DNA of 64,000 nt from Pestalotiopsis fici W106-1 (GCF_000516985.1 NW_006917091.1:3245022-3309021); one strand, 5' to 3'. Numbered from the stretch's first letter, positions 23,611 through 36,384 are shown. Translations and numbers: made by a program. The notes: a model not told the origin generated them from the letters alone.

Positions 23611-23692
23611 GTGAGCATGGCCGAGTGGTCTAAGGCGGTAGATTTAAGCTCTACTGACGAAAGTCGCCTGGGTTCGACCCCCAGTGCTCACA
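23611..23692 (+). tRNA. tRNA-Leu (UAA)
   Basis: This is an 82-base class II tRNA. The acceptor stem pairs GTGAGCA with TGCTCAC, discriminator A. The anticodon arm GTAGA-TTTAAGC-TCTAC gives anticodon TAA. A long variable arm (TGACGAAAGTCG region) and the B box GGTTCGACCCC are present. No intron is apparent. A seven-T run at 23700-23706 is the likely Pol III terminator. Confidence 0.95.
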
Positions 23693-24160
23693 ACAGTGGT
23701 TTTTTTGTTTTTGCTATTCTTTTTTCATCTATATATATATTCTTGTTTTTGGCTATTCCCACTGAACAAATGAATGGATGGATGCATGCATGGAAAGGGG
23801 GAGAGGGGTGTTTTCCCCCTTTCCCAACCAAGCAAGACTTGTTTGTGAGCCTCAATGAAACAGGCCGAATCGTGATCATAAACCTAAAATTGAAATGTTC
23901 TTTGAAATTATCCATGATTCAATGACATGATGCCATCAGCGAGGATGGGCCATGCGCATCACATCATAGGGACAATTCTGACTTTTGGAAACATTTCGTT
24001 GTGCTTGGTATAAAATGCATACCATATTGCATTGTGTATATGTAGTATGTGCAAGGTCCAAAAGACTGCAATAGTTGAAAATAACAAGTTTTCTTTACCC
24101 TCCTTGAAACTCCTAAACTCCGCCGCCGAAAATGCATGGGTATGTCCTTTGCGATGGTGC
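23693..24160. other. Intergenic between tRNA-Leu and BUD23
   Basis: It holds the tRNA terminator, a short TA repeat near 23730 and a repeated ATGGATGG/GCATGCAT stretch near 23772-23792. I see no gene. Confidence 0.5.
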
Positions 24161-25003
24161 TTAAAAAGCAATTCTTCTCTTCCGGCCAGTGTATTTCGAT
24201 GTCGCCTTGACAACCTTTCCTTTCCTCTCCATTTGTTCCTTCTTCTTGACAATCCAGGCTTTGCTGCCCTTCTTGACGTCGCGCTGTGAGCCGGCAGCCT
24301 TTCTCCTGATATCCATGACATCCACATTGTCCATATCCTTGACGACTCCGGTAATGTCGCCACTTTGGCCATTAATGACAGCTTGTCCGACTGTGAGAAC
24401 CAAGTAGACCTTGACATTTTTGGTGTCGGGGTCGTCCTCGAGCAGACCAGCGCCGAACCCGGCCTTGACTGCGGCACCCGTGATCATCTTCTTTTGTTCG
24501 TCGTTCTTGGGGTAGAATTGGCACACGGCTCTTCCTCCCCTCTTGAGACTGGCGTAGAGCCCACCGAAAAACCTCGACAATCTTCCTTGAGGCGATGTGT
24601 CGCTGCTCTCTGCATTGCATAACCACTGAATGGCACTGATACTGATGGCTGCATCGAATGAACCGGCACGGAACGGTACACCTTGTCCAATATCTGCCAG
24701 TAGAAGATCTCCCTCCACGTCTCTTTGCAGGGCCACGTCCAACATGGAGGCCGAGACGTCCATGCCGACCCAAACGTGAGGACCCCCTTCGTCTGGCGAC
24801 AGCGAGGAGAGAATTTCACCCGACAGGCCACTTCCACAGCCGACATCGAGGATAAAAGAAGGGCCCGGAAGGTCGAGAAGCTCGAGGGCGCGGTGGGTCA
24901 TGGACGCCTGGATGTTCTGAATACGCGACGAGGTGGTGTACTTGCGGGCTTCGACATCGTCGTAGTGGACGTCGGCCGCCAGAGTGTCTTCGGGTCTCGA
25001 CAT
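24161..25003 (-). CDS. bud23: 18S rRNA (guanine-N7) methyltransferase Bud23
   Basis: This is an intronless 280-residue protein. The start chosen is MSRPEDTLAADVHYDD at 25003; 16 extra upstream residues are in frame but not expected for the family. Bud23 motifs are clear: YDDVEARKYTTSSRIQNIQ near the N-terminus, SAM-binding motif I ILDVGCGSGLSGE near residue 50, DISQGxPFRAGSFDAAISISAIQWL-type motif IV region, and a basic C-terminus ending KYTGRKRRIAF. Bud23 acts with Trm112 in the nucleus to methylate a specific G of 18S rRNA (G1575 in yeast) and supports 40S export. Length matches orthologues. It is divergent from the Svp26-type gene, sharing a 503-base promoter region. Confidence 0.95.
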   Translation of the reverse strand: MSRPEDTLAADVHYDDVEARKYTTSSRIQNIQASMTHRALELLDLPGPSFILDVGCGSGLSGEILSSLSPDEGGPHVWVGMDVSASMLDVALQRDVEGDLLLADIGQGVPFRAGSFDAAISISAIQWLCNAESSDTSPQGRLSRFFGGLYASLKRGGRAVCQFYPKNDEQKKMITGAAVKAGFGAGLLEDDPDTKNVKVYLVLTVGQAVINGQSGDITGVVKDMDNVDVMDIRRKAAGSQRDVKKGSKAWIVKKKEQMERKGKVVKATSKYTGRKRRIAF

Positions 25004-25506
25004 GTTGGGCGGTGTATTCTTGAGGGGACTTGAGAGTGGCTGGCTGATCACGAGGTCGATTCGTATCTCTTTCTTGCCCGTTCCCTCCCGTTTGAATTTG
25101 GCTTGCAGTTTAGGTGACCGTTCTAGGCGTTCATTCGCAAATTCGCAGCGCCGACGATTCCCTGGACCCCTCCAAAATTTTGGTGGGGCAGCTTGATCTT
25201 ATCGCAGCAGATAGGTAAATCTTAACTCCGAAATGCTGCTGCTCTCATTGGGCAGAGCTCTGTTGAAGCCACGGTTGAGGTCATGGTCCCGTCGCATGCG
25301 TCCATCCATGCATTGGATTCATTGTGGCCGCATTGAGTTTACGCCAGGTGCGACAGCTCAAACTTGCAACCAAGAAAACAACCATTCATTCATTCATTCA
25401 TTCATTCTTTTATGCATTCTACGACGACCGACACCTTGTTTTGGTCAGCAACCTACAAAATAGTTTCGCCTTTCCTTACAATGCAACTCTGCCAGCGACA
25501 GTCATA
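25004..25506. promoter_or_regulatory. Shared divergent promoter region, bud23 / svp26
   Basis: These 503 bases separate two head-to-head housekeeping genes (ribosome maturation and ER-Golgi cargo sorting). A perfect six-unit ATTC repeat lies at 25384-25407, about 100 bases before the svp26 start. No TATA box stands out. Confidence 0.5.
25384..25407 (+). repeat. (ATTC)6 microsatellite
   Basis: Six uninterrupted ATTC units lie in the leader or promoter of the svp26-like gene. They are likely to vary in length between strains. Confidence 0.9.
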
Positions 25507-26324
25507 ATGTGGATTCTGCCTCTGGTTGGCTACCTCGGCTCCATCGTGGGCTTTTGCTTCTTGACCTTGGCCATAGGTATGTGTGCATTTCCTAGTGCTG
25601 CCAGTCTTGAGGAAATCCTTGGAGCTTGAGGAACGCGATTCCTTTGGGGGATCTGTTCGAGCCGCAGCGCTGACTTGAACATTGTTATAGCCTCCGGTCT
25701 CTACTATCTCTCCGAGCTCGTCGAAGAGCATACGGTCATTGCCAAGCGACTCCTGACGCAACTCATATTCGGCATCATTGGACTGCAAACAATACTATGG
25801 CTGATTGACGGGCTGCCCTTTACCTTGTCCTTGATGAGCATCGTCTCTCACGTTGTTTATCTTGGCAACATGCGACGCTTCCCATTTGTGCGATTGACGG
25901 ATCCCTTGTTCGTTGTTTCTTGTGGTATGTCTGGGCAGATTCCCTCTCTATGAGAAGCCATCACTAACATGGGACAGTGCTCGTGCTTGTCAACCACTAT
26001 TTCTGGTTCCGCTACTTCTCCGCGGTCCAGCAGCGATCCTACTCCCGCCTTAGCAACATCTATGACCAACCCGATATACCGTCCTTTGCCGAGATTGCCT
26101 CATATTTCGGTATTTGTGTTTGGTTCATCCCTTTTGCGCTCTTTGTCAGCTTGTCCGCCAGCGACAATGTGCTGCCAACCATGGGCTCGGAACAGCCGTC
26201 GAGCAGCACGGATGGAAAGAATAAGCGTCAAAGCATTGTCAAGGTCGGAGTCGACTATGTTCTCTCTGGCATTGGAGAGGTGTCTCGAATGGCCGGCTGG
26301 AAGAAGCCCGAGGACAGGTTTTGA
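25507..26324 (+). CDS. svp26: ER-Golgi membrane cargo adaptor, Svp26/Erv26 (TEX261) family
   Basis: Exons are 25507-25576, 25691-25924 and 25978-26324 with phase-1 junctions, giving 216 residues. The protein starts in a helix (MWILPLVGYLGSIVGFCFLTLAI). It continues with GLYYLSELVEEHTVIAKRLL, further helices, and the family motif NHYFWFRYFS, followed by FAEIASYFGICVWFIPFALFVSLSA. Length and motif order match yeast Svp26 and animal TEX261. Family members cycle between ER and Golgi and load specific type II membrane proteins (mannosyltransferases in yeast) into COPII vesicles. The C-terminal tail of about 50 residues is hydrophilic and Lys-rich. It is expressed divergently from bud23. Confidence 0.92.
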
Positions 26325-28252
26325 GTTTCGGTATGCGCTTGAAGTCACAAGATTGGCTTTGTATGATAATACCACTACAGCCCTGCTGTAGCGTCTAGGC
26401 AGTCAAAAAGGTGTGTTGTTCAATACGATTTTCCTTACTCATACTGACCATGACTTCAGACATTGTTAGGTCTAGCCTTTGGAATCTGCGAGACTGATGA
26501 TGCAGTAAAATGCTGTGCTCTAACAACATAAGACGACTGGTTGTGATATGTTCGGTACGGAAACGACTTTCTTCATCCCCTTGGCCCCCTTGCACTACAA
26601 CGATGACCTCATCAATATTTCATGCCAGGTAGAGTTGAATCACCTGGTCTTTGAGGCGACATTGATGCATATGATCGAAATCTTGCTGATTTACTACACA
26701 AATACTCTTCTTCCCTTTACCAGCGCAATTGAGACTCCGCGGCACTTGTCTAACTCATACACAGGTTCAATTGTCGGATCAAACACCGGACTAGGTCAGC
26801 TGCCTTTGACCATGCGATACCTGCATTGATCTGATAGCAAGATGCTCTGACTCTGCATGTTGCGAATTCGCGCACCTGGTCTTTATACGTAGCTACCCAA
26901 TCAGTACGGAATACTTGCATGCCATGAAAAGGGTGTTATTTTCCAAAGGCGCAGTGCCACCAGTGTTCATGGTGCAGCAGGCCAGAAACTAGAGTCAATT
27001 GATTCGCGACTGTAACAAAGCGGAGTCAACATCGGGTATAGCTCCCCAATTTATGACTTACTTCGACCTTTTAAAAACTTGTGTGGAACTTTTGGCTGGT
27101 CGTTTTTTGTTTTCAGTGGGCAGTGATTATCAAAAGACATATCTCCGGGGCCAAGAAGGGAAAAAAAGAAAAAGTGCTTCCTCGAGGTCTCGTGAGTACT
27201 ATACCGACCTAGGTGAAAATAGAATATCGCTCATAGTTTTGGCTTCGATCTGCACAGTTGTGCTTCAAGGGGAATACAATGTCGCCCGACGTGGCAGCAC
27301 CTGCAAACACCTAGGTAGGCTGGCCATGCTAAAACATGTCCTAAGATCGTGACATCAAAGTCCCTTGGATTGGGCATTTTTGCGCCCGTGCCCTGTACGA
27401 GGAAGCAGAGCCCACCTTGGCATGCCGGTTATAGTGGCAGTGCCATCGTGGTTCAATATGGTAGCCATTGAAATAAATACCTCCACGACCCTTACGGTAC
27501 TTGGACCCAGTCGGACCCAGCAAATATGCATCCTTCCACCAACTGCCTTAATCGAAAGTCGCATACAATAGACAAATGCCAAGCCTCCGTGCCGCAAGCT
27601 TAATTCCTTCGCGCACAGATGGGCGTGAGGGCGGGCTCGGCGGGCTACCACTAATGCAACTCAAAACTACTTTATTCTGTTGCCTAATGGTGTTTTTCTT
27701 GTCAACACTATCCGATCTCTGCTGGTTTGGGCATTTGACTGAGTCCCTGATGCTGTAGGCTAATAGTAGGAGTCCATAATCTGTGACTTAATTTTGTTGC
27801 CTGGAGAGAAACCAGCCGTGTCCTACATGTTTGATTGGACCATGCAGGTCGAGACACACTTTCAGACCATGCTGACATGGTTATACGAATAGAACAGAGA
27901 TCTTCAGAATTCGGTCCCGTGTGAAGTGTACATGCTGAAAATGAATTCTGGCTAACCATCTTGGGCACCGCCGCGGCTGTGTTACCCATATGAATTCAAA
28001 CTTTGACTTGCAAACAGCGCAGTATCCGTTTTAGGATGGCAATCTCCCGTGGCTGTAACAAATCAGATCATCTATGGAAGACAGACAGACTGGAAGAAAA
28101 GTGAATACTAATATTCCTCCCCGAGCTCCCAAGGGTCACTATCAGATTCATCAAACATTGAGTAGTAAGATGCATTCTTGCACAACATACACATTTCTAT
28201 CAAACTAAAACATTGGATTTTGAGTTGTAGGCGAGATACGAAAGTTGCAGCC
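26325..28252. other. 1.9-kb intergenic region
   Basis: No open frame shows a family motif, and no exon chain with good splice sites could be assembled. It is presumably the 3' region of svp26 plus the promoter of the ABC-A transporter. Confidence 0.5.
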
Positions 28253-31200
28253 ATGGCAGTGGCGTTTGACACCATACGCCGCCAGACCTGGGCACTCACG
28301 AAAAAGAATTATACGGTAGCAGTCGTCCGGTCGTTCGGCTGGACACTGTTCCGTGCCTATATTCTCCCACTCATCATTGTCATACTACTCCTCGAGATTC
28401 CCAACTTTACGAAAAAGACGAGCCATAATGGCGTGGGTTCCCCCGCTACGGTCAAGAGCCTGGCAGACTCCATCGACAGCTCAAGGAAGCTCGCCATTGT
28501 TCAACTAGCAAACCAGACGAGCGATGTGCAACAAGTCATCAAAACAATAACCGAGCCTCTCGGCGAAGACAAGATCATCCGTCTCTCTAGCGCCGACGAG
28601 GTATGGGATGCTTGCAATGTCGACTTCCACGGCAACTCCAACTGTCATGCAGTACTCACATTTAGAGACTCCCCTGGCAACGGTGCAGTCAATGACACTT
28701 GGACATATTCCATCCAGGTAGACCCCAATCGCCGATCAGGGGGAGTCGTCGACGTTGTCAACCACGATACTCTGTACGAGAACTTCTGGGTGCCCCTTCA
28801 AGTTGCCATTGACAATGCCATTGCAAACACGACCTCCATGCCAGAAGTCTACTCATACGCCATGGTTGATGTCGATGAGGCCGCAAAGCGAACGAGGCAG
28901 TCATACCTGGAGACCGCCCGTGTCATTCTTGGATTCGCCTTCTTCCTGTCAATGCTGACGGTTGTGCATCATGCTTCGACCATGATGTCCTCGGAGAGAG
29001 AGTTTGGACTTGCTCAGCTCGTCGATGCCATGGGAGGAGGAGTCGCCTGGCCGAGGATTATTAGTTACAGTCTATTTTTCGATCTTTTGTATCTGCCTCT
29101 ATGGATAATCATTGGTGCTCGTATGTAACATGCTGCTTCACCCGTCGGACGAGAGCCTTGCTGACAATTATAGTGATCGGACACTTACTTGTACCCCATA
29201 CCAACATGGCCATTCCGATATTCTGGCAAATATTTGCGGGCTGGGCGACGACACACTCGGCTGTCTTTGCGACCGCCTTTTTCCGAAACTCCAACGCTGC
29301 TGTCACAATCGTCTTTCTTGTGGCCTTTCTCCTAGCAGTGGCCGCCACCTTTGTGGACAATCTCGGGCGGACACCTCCCGAAGTCCCCGAGATTGCCATT
29401 CTGTCGTTGCTCTTCCCCAGCATGAATTACATCTTCTTTCTCAACTTCCTCCTCAGATTCGAAATCCTCGAGTTGCCCACCACCATGGGCTCACCGCTGC
29501 CAAAGGGTGATGTCGACACCATGTTTAGTTCTGAAGCAGTCCGGCGTTGGAATTACAACGTTGGGCCATATCTACTTTGGATACTCTTGATCATTCAGAT
29601 TATTGTGTTTCCTATACTCGCCGGGCTGGTGGAACATTGGATGAATGGAAACAACCGTCGCCGTCGCGACTTTAACAGACACCCTGATGCCGACGGTTCT
29701 CATGTGGCCATTGAAGCTGCCGGTCTCGAGAAGCATTACGGGCCCTCTATCTGGAGAAAGATGTTCTGCTGCGGACGCGGAAAGCCCGTCGTCAAGGCAG
29801 TAGATGGACTCAACCTCACAAGTCAAAAGCGTCAAATTCTGTGTCTCTTGGGTCCAAATGGGTCTGGAAAAACCACAACTCTAGACATGATTGCCGGATT
29901 TCAGACGCCCACTGGCGGTTCCGTCAACATCAATGCGCTCCCTTCACAGATTGGCGTCTGCCCGCAAAAGAATATTCTCTGGGACGAGCTGACGGTATTT
30001 GAGCATCTCGTCTTTTGGAATACCGTCAAGAGCGGCACTGATGATGCCGCGGCGCTCGAGAAGCTCGTCCAAATGTGCGACCTCGTCAAGAAGAGAAACA
30101 CTCTGGCCAAAAACCTCAGTGGTGGCATGAAGCGTAAATTACAGCTGGCTTGCATGTTGGTAGGCGGAAGCTCCGTCTGCTTGATGGACGAAGTGACTTC
30201 TGGACTCGACCCGATTTCGCGCCGTGTCATCTGGAACGCCGTACTTGGTGAGCGCTCTCGTCGAACAATGGTGTTTACCACTCACTTTCTCGACGAGAGC
30301 GAGGTGCTTTCTGACCACATTGTCATTGTCTCTCTCGGTAAAGTAAAGTGCCAAGGCACTCCCGCAGAGTTGAAGAACCAATATGGTGCGGGATATAGGG
30401 TGCACCTACCCAAGACGGCGGATGTCTCTTCCATCACGTATCCCGTCGTTGATCACGGCGATCGCTACATTTGCAGAACTCCCGACTCCTCCTCGGCAGC
30501 GCGCCTCTTGGCTACCCTAGAGGACACCAAGGATTCGCAAAACTTCATCACGGGTCCCACGATTGAGGATGTCTTTTTAAAGGTCTCGGACGAACCTCAC
30601 GTGGTAAAGGATGGCAATTCCGATGGAGGGATAGTCCACGAAAAGCCCAACGAAGCGAACCCGAGTTCAATTCCCGATCAGATGCCAAAGCCCCATACCG
30701 TGTTTTTCAGGCAGTTCAACGCCCTATTTACTAAGCGTCTCATAATCTTGCGTACTCAGTGGTGGGTTTACATATTGACACTGGCTATACCCATCATAGC
30801 AACGTGTAAGTGAACTTGACCCACTGTCGTGTCCCTTCTCACTTCACTGCAGATGAGAATTATTCATTCCTTTCCATTTCTCCAGCAAATCATAACGAAT
30901 ACATTCCAATGGCTAACATGTCTTGCGATCAGACTTTCTCAAAGATCTCTTGCAGACCTACAAAGATGGCGGTTATGTAGGCTTTCAGCCACCAAAATGC
31001 GAAGATCTTGTAGGAAGAACCAACGAACCTTCGGTATCCTCCCTGTACAGCGCGAGCGGCGTAGTTGTCGGACCTGACCAGGCAGCGAACCAAAGCCTCC
31101 TCGCTACAGGCCAGCGATCTTTTCCGGGTAACGTTTACTTCTATTACGTATCGCAGTACTATAACGGCTTGCCGGTTGTTGTAAACAATTACGACAACTT

Positions 31201-33555
31201 TACAAAGTATATACACGATCACGCCGTAAATGTAACCAAGGGTGGCATATACATTGACAATACCACCTCACCAGTACTTGCTATTTCCGCATCAGCATAC
31301 GATTCCGTTTCCTTTACCAATGTCTTCAACATGATGAGGTTGAATATCACCACCAAGATGCTCGTTGGAGATCTGAGATCGGTATCCTCGTATGAAATGT
31401 GTAAGTTCCGTCTGCCAAAGGACCATACCGTCGGCCCCATTAATGCTTAAACTCGAGCTAATACCGTTTGCAGCAAACTCTCTCCTATACAACATCATAT
31501 TCTGCCTGCTCATGGCCATTTACCCTGCCTTTTTTGCCTTGTACCCGACATACGAGCGGCGATCAAAAGTCCGAGCGTTGCAATACAGCAATGGAATACA
31601 CGCTCTACCTCTATGGTCGTCCTACATGGTTTTCGACATGATGTTTGTGCTCATCATCTCTGTCGTATGCACTGCATTAATCCTCACGCTGGACACGGAG
31701 TTCTGGGCCCTTGGCCACTTGTGGCTCGTCCAATTCCTGTATGGCATCGCCGCGCTTCTTCAGTCGTACATCATCTCGACTTTCTCGTCGTCACAGCCAG
31801 CTGCGTTGTCCTGGGCAATGATCATCATGATGATTGAGTTTGTTGCTTCCATGATCACCTTGGTCGTCGTGGGAGACAGCTTGGCAGGCGATACAGTCAC
31901 TCTGGACGGCACAACCTACGCTCTGGGCTTGATTTTCCCGATCCAAAACTTGCTGCGAGCTATTGCATTGAGCTTGAACTTGGTAAGTCTCTATGGAACT
32001 TTCGTTTCAGCCCTGTATCCAATTGACTGACTCTAAATTCTACAGTACATTGTTAGGTGCCGCGGAACCACTGCCATCAATGATCCGGGCTCCATCTATG
32101 CCTTTGGTGGCCCAATCTTGCTGTTGATAATCCAAATCATAGCCTTCCTGGGTCTTCTTGTCTGGCTCGACGGAACTATTCTGCACTTTTCAAGAACCAA
32201 AACGCCACAAACCGACAACGAGAGGGCAGCCGCTGGGGCATCAGGCCGGCCCGACGTCGACACCGAGACCGCCAGGGTCGAAGCCTCAAAGACCGATCTC
32301 CTGCGCATGTTGCACGTGTCCAAGCGTTTCGGCGGCACTCACGCCGTGGAAGACGTCTCATTAGGCCTGCGCGAAGGTGAGATCCTGGCCTTGCTGGGAC
32401 CAAACGGCGCCGGCAAGACGACCAGCATCAACATGATTCGCGGCGACATGAGTCCCTCGTCGGGGTCCATCCTCCTCGAAGGCGTAGACGTGCAAAAGAA
32501 CAAGCGCCAAGCCCAAGCGCACCTCGGAGTCTGCCCGCAGTTTGACGCGCTGGACCTCTTGACGGTACGGGAACACCTCGTCTTTTACGCGCGGTGCAAG
32601 GGCGTTCCCAACGTGGCACAAGACGTCGGCTACGTGCTCTCCCGGGTCGGACTGTCGGCGCACGCGGGCAAGAGGGCGGCGCGGCTGTCGGGCGGGCAGA
32701 AGCGCAAGTTGTCGCTCGCCATTGCGCTGCTCGGCAACCCGCCGGTCCTGCTGCTCGACGAGCCCAGTTTCGCCATGGACGCCGCGAGTAAGCGCGTACT
32801 ATGGAAGACGCTTGAAGCAGTAGCACCGGGTCGTAGTGTACTCCTCACCACTCACAGTAAGTCTTCCTACTTTGAAAATCTGTTTCCTGGTCCCCATATA
32901 CTGTCCCGGGAAACAAGTACCAGTTGTTTGCATTATAGTCATGTATCAAGAAGAAAAGTGTTCGTGTAGAGGAAATTATTAGCTAACACATCTCGACTCA
33001 ACAGGCATGGAAGAGGCAGATGCCCTCGCCACCCGCGCAGCCATCATTGCACGCCGCTTGCTGTCCATCGGCACGACGCAGGAACTGCGCAAGAGGCACA
33101 GCAACGATTACCATGTCCACTTGATCCTCAAGAGCGCCCCGCTCTCCACACCAGAAGAAATGCAGCGCGTGGCGGACTGGGTCGTCCAGCGGTTCTCTGG
33201 CGTGAGAAGCCAAGTCACATTCGAGGGGGAGAATCTCGGCGGACAGGTGCGGTTCCGGGTGCCCGCCGACGCCGTGGTGCACGACTCTGGCCACGACGCC
33301 ACCGTGCGGGATCGTGCCGACGAGGGCGACGACTTGGTCTCGCCGATTGAGAATGAAGGACAAGGCAAGAGCTTTGTGAGACATTTGATTGACACGCTTG
33401 AAAAGAACAAGGAGGAGCTGGGATTGGATTGCTATTCTATTGGCGCCGCGACCATGGAGAGCGTGTTTCTGAGTGTGGTCAAGGATAGCGATGCAGCAGA
33501 GGAGGAAGATGAGAAGAAGACAATATGGCAGAAGATGGGATTCAACAGACAATGA
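28253..33555 (+). CDS. ABC transporter, subfamily A (full-length)
   Basis: Six exons are assembled: 28253-29120, 29174-30805, 30933-31400, 31474-31982, 32046-32856 and 33005-33555, with all phases compatible, giving about 1612 residues. The order is TM-NBD-TM-NBD. Each half begins with a helix followed by a large extracellular loop, as in ABCA proteins. NBD1 has Walker A GPNGSGKTT near residue 516, signature LSGGMKRK near 603, Walker B CLMDE and H-loop TTH. NBD2 has GPNGAGKTT near 1277, LSGGQKRK near 1372, LLLDEPSFAMD and TTHS. The D-loop of NBD2 departs from the usual PSTGMDP. ABC-A proteins move lipids across membranes; the cargo here is unknown. It converges on ALDH with only 92 bases between stops. 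Confidence 0.93.
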
Positions 33556-33647
33556 TATCCACCAAGCATATCTGGTCGAATACTAGCTACTATATACTAT
33601 TAATTCGGAGACAATTAGCGTTATTTGTTTGGACTATTGTCTCTCCC

Positions 33648-35237
33648 TCACCGTCCCAGGATGTTGCCACCGCCAATCTTTTCAGTGCCGCCCATGCGGA
33701 TGAAGACTGCCTTTTGCTCCAGCCAGTCATCCATACTCAGGAGAAAGCTCTCGCGACCAATACCGCTCTGCTTGTAGCCGCCAAAAGGCATATCCCAAGC
33801 CGCCGTGGGACTCGTGCAGTTGACGCCAACCATGCCAGACTCCAATCCCTTTGCGCATCTCATTGCGCGGTCAATGTCGTTGGTGTAGACGGCTGCGTAG
33901 AGGCCGTACTCGGTGTCGTTGGCAATCTTGAGCGCCTCCTCCTCGGTCTCAAACGTGTTGATGCAGACGACGGGACCAAACACCTCCTCCTTCATGATTT
34001 TGGAGTCCTCGGGCTGCTGCAGAAACACCACGGGGGCGACAAACAATCCCGCGCCCGACTCGGGGATCTGTGTCCCCGGCTCCACGAGCTGGCCCGTCTT
34101 CTTGCCCTCCTCAATGTACTGGTGCACGGCTTCAAACTGGCTCTTGTCGGCCTGGGGACCCGACTCGGTCTCCTTGAGCGTCGGGTCGCCCAGCTTGCGG
34201 GCCGCGGCCAGCGAGTTGAAGGTGGCGACAAACTTTTCCGCGACGCTCTTTTGCACGTAGATGCGGCTGTTAGCCATGCACGTCTGGCCCGAGTGCCACA
34301 TGATGGAGTGCTGCGTCTCCTTGGCGGCGCGCTCAAGATCCGCGTCCGCAAAGACAATGGCGGGCGACTTGCCGCCCAGCTCGAAGATGATGTGCTTAAA
34401 GTTTGAATCGGCGGCGGCCTTTTGAATCAGGCGTCCCGTGCGGACGGATCCCGTGAAGGACAGGGCCCTGATATCCATGTGGCTGGAGATGGCGTGGCCC
34501 GAGACGGCGCCGTGGCCGTGAACCACATTGACGACGCCCGGGGGGAAGCCGGCCTCGTTGAGCATTTGGTTCAGCCGGTGCGGCGACAGCGGGGCCTTTT
34601 CGCTCGTCTTGAGGACAAAGGTGTTGCCGGCGGCGAGGGCGGGCGCCATCTTCTTGCTGTAAAAGACCAGGGGCGAGTTCCAGGGGATGATGGCGGCGCC
34701 GACGCCGTAGGGCTGGCGCAGCGAGACGTTGAGGAAGCCGGGCGTGTTGAGCGACGAGGTGCCCACCGGGTACGCGGCCTCGGAAAAGTAGCGATAGTGC
34801 ATGGCGGCGTAGTAGCCGTCAAAATACGTGCTCACCGGCCGGCCGAGCGACAGCGCGTCGGCCTGGGCGAGCTCCGCGTCCGCCGCCGTAATGAGCTGGG
34901 CGAGTTTGGCCAGGTGCTGCCCTCTCTGTTGAGGCGAGCGGCTCGACCATTCTGGAAAGGCTGCCTTTGCGGCGGCCACAGCCTTGTCAACATCCTCTGT
35001 TGTTGCTTCGGCGACTGGAAAAGCCGGGTTAGCCATTGCACGTTTCCAGAAGTGTATATATACATGACATACCCTTGGCAATGAGATCTCCCGAATAAGG
35101 AGAAAAGAGATCAAAAGTTTTGCCGTCGCTCGAGTCAACAAACTGGAAAGATATCCTCGTCAGTTCTGATCATCATGTTCATCCTGAAAATAGCTTACCT
35201 CGCCGTTGATGAAATGCTTGACGTCAAGAGGCGCCAT
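33648..35237 (-). CDS. Aldehyde dehydrogenase (NAD(P)+)
   Basis: Exons are 35237-35199, 35142-35073 and 35014-33648, giving 491 residues. The first two small exons encode MAPLDVKHFINGE and FVDSSDGKTFDLFSPYSG, the expected ALDH N-terminus, and phases agree. Hallmarks are IIPWNSPL, the Rossmann motif FTGSVRTG, the general base Glu in FELGGKSP, nucleophile Cys in SGQTCMANSR, and EEVFGPV followed by FGGYKQSGIGRE near the C-terminus. No targeting peptide is evident, so it is probably cytosolic. The enzyme oxidises aldehydes to acids; the substrate is undefined. It is on the same strand as a GMC oxidoreductase 1.15 kb away, which could supply an aldehyde. GC content is high and both antisense frames stay open by chance. 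Confidence 0.94.
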
Positions 35238-36384
35238 TGTGAATGACGCCTATAGAATTCGAATGGTAGCGTTGAGCAGGGGTTCCTCTAGACTGGCTTG
35301 GCTTTCTTTCCTCCAATGGACAAAAATGCAAATGCTGCTGGGAAAATCTTTCGGTGAACACGATTTGGGTTGAAGAGAAACTTGACAGCCCAGCAGTTCT
35401 GAAAAAGTAATGCTGTAGATATCTGTTGTTAAGTCCGAACGGCGGACCCCCCGCGGAAATTCCATCATTTGACTCCTACCAAAGAATGATTTCGCCTCCT
35501 CGGCGTCTCTCTCTGTGAGATCGCCATACTACTGAAAAGACCCGCTATACTCTGGTAGCTCGTGGCAGTTATCGCGGCCGCCAGGACTTTGGCTAGGCCC
35601 CGGGTTTAAGTCTGCCAAGCGCGACGGCTCGATCCACCCGAGGCTACTTTCTAGTTTGTCTTTTTTCCCAACATGCGGCAACGGGAGCCGACGATGCATG
35701 TTTCCCACGTTGGTCAGTATCGCAGGGTCAAATCTTGCCAATAGTTCGGAATACTCTTTGGCCAATGATCTTCGGGAGTGGCTCGGAGACAGGAGCCCTT
35801 CTTGGAGATGCACCAAGATGCAGACGTTGTGAGAGATAGGCAATATGACAGCTTTCCGGCCCGAAGGACGAGTTGCGGGGACAGGTTCCCAGTTGGAGAT
35901 GTCCAAGACCATCCAAGACAAGGAATATTCCGAAGGTCAAGCATTCCAGACAGACGCCCATGGCTTTCTTTAGCAAGACATTGCGGGGTCATTAGGTCCA
36001 CTACACTGCCCAGTATACTGTGTAGACACGCCGCAGCATGCTATATTTCGGCCAACTTGAGCCGACCAACGTGTCAGTGGCGCATGTCTTGAAGATCTGA
36101 CGGCGTCTTGGTCAGAAGGGCCCAGAGTAGTCGTGGGACACAAAGTAACACTGTGTAAGATACCGAGCGCCAAGGGAGCAAGACGTGACGGAGAAAAGCA
36201 ATCATTATGTTGTTTGTTTGATTCAATGTCTCATACACAATTCAGTAAGCTTAAAATTAAATGTAGAAGCCAATCGTACCGGAACCCAGTATGAAAATGA
36301 CTGAAATCCCCTGATGAATTGGCAAGTATCCATCGATTTCGTCTCGAATTTGATACTGTTTTAGTCATGGAGGCAGATGTTATC
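35238..36384. other. 1.15-kb spacer between ALDH and GMC genes
   Basis: It lies upstream of ALDH and downstream of the GMC gene. On the minus strand, three overlapping frames stay open between about 35529 and 36001; the longest from an ATG is 127 codons (35529-35912). None shows a recognisable domain, so I do not call a gene. A decayed coding sequence is possible. Confidence 0.45.

Noticed and set aside
33525..35084. Long plus-strand open frames opposite the aldehyde dehydrogenase (293 and 220 codons)
   Set aside because: They are antisense to a clear ALDH with high GC at third positions, which keeps the opposite frames open; they contain no domain.
35529..36001. Three overlapping minus-strand frames between the ALDH and GMC genes
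   Set aside because: No frame has a recognisable motif or flanking splice-supported exons; a decayed gene is possible but not supported.
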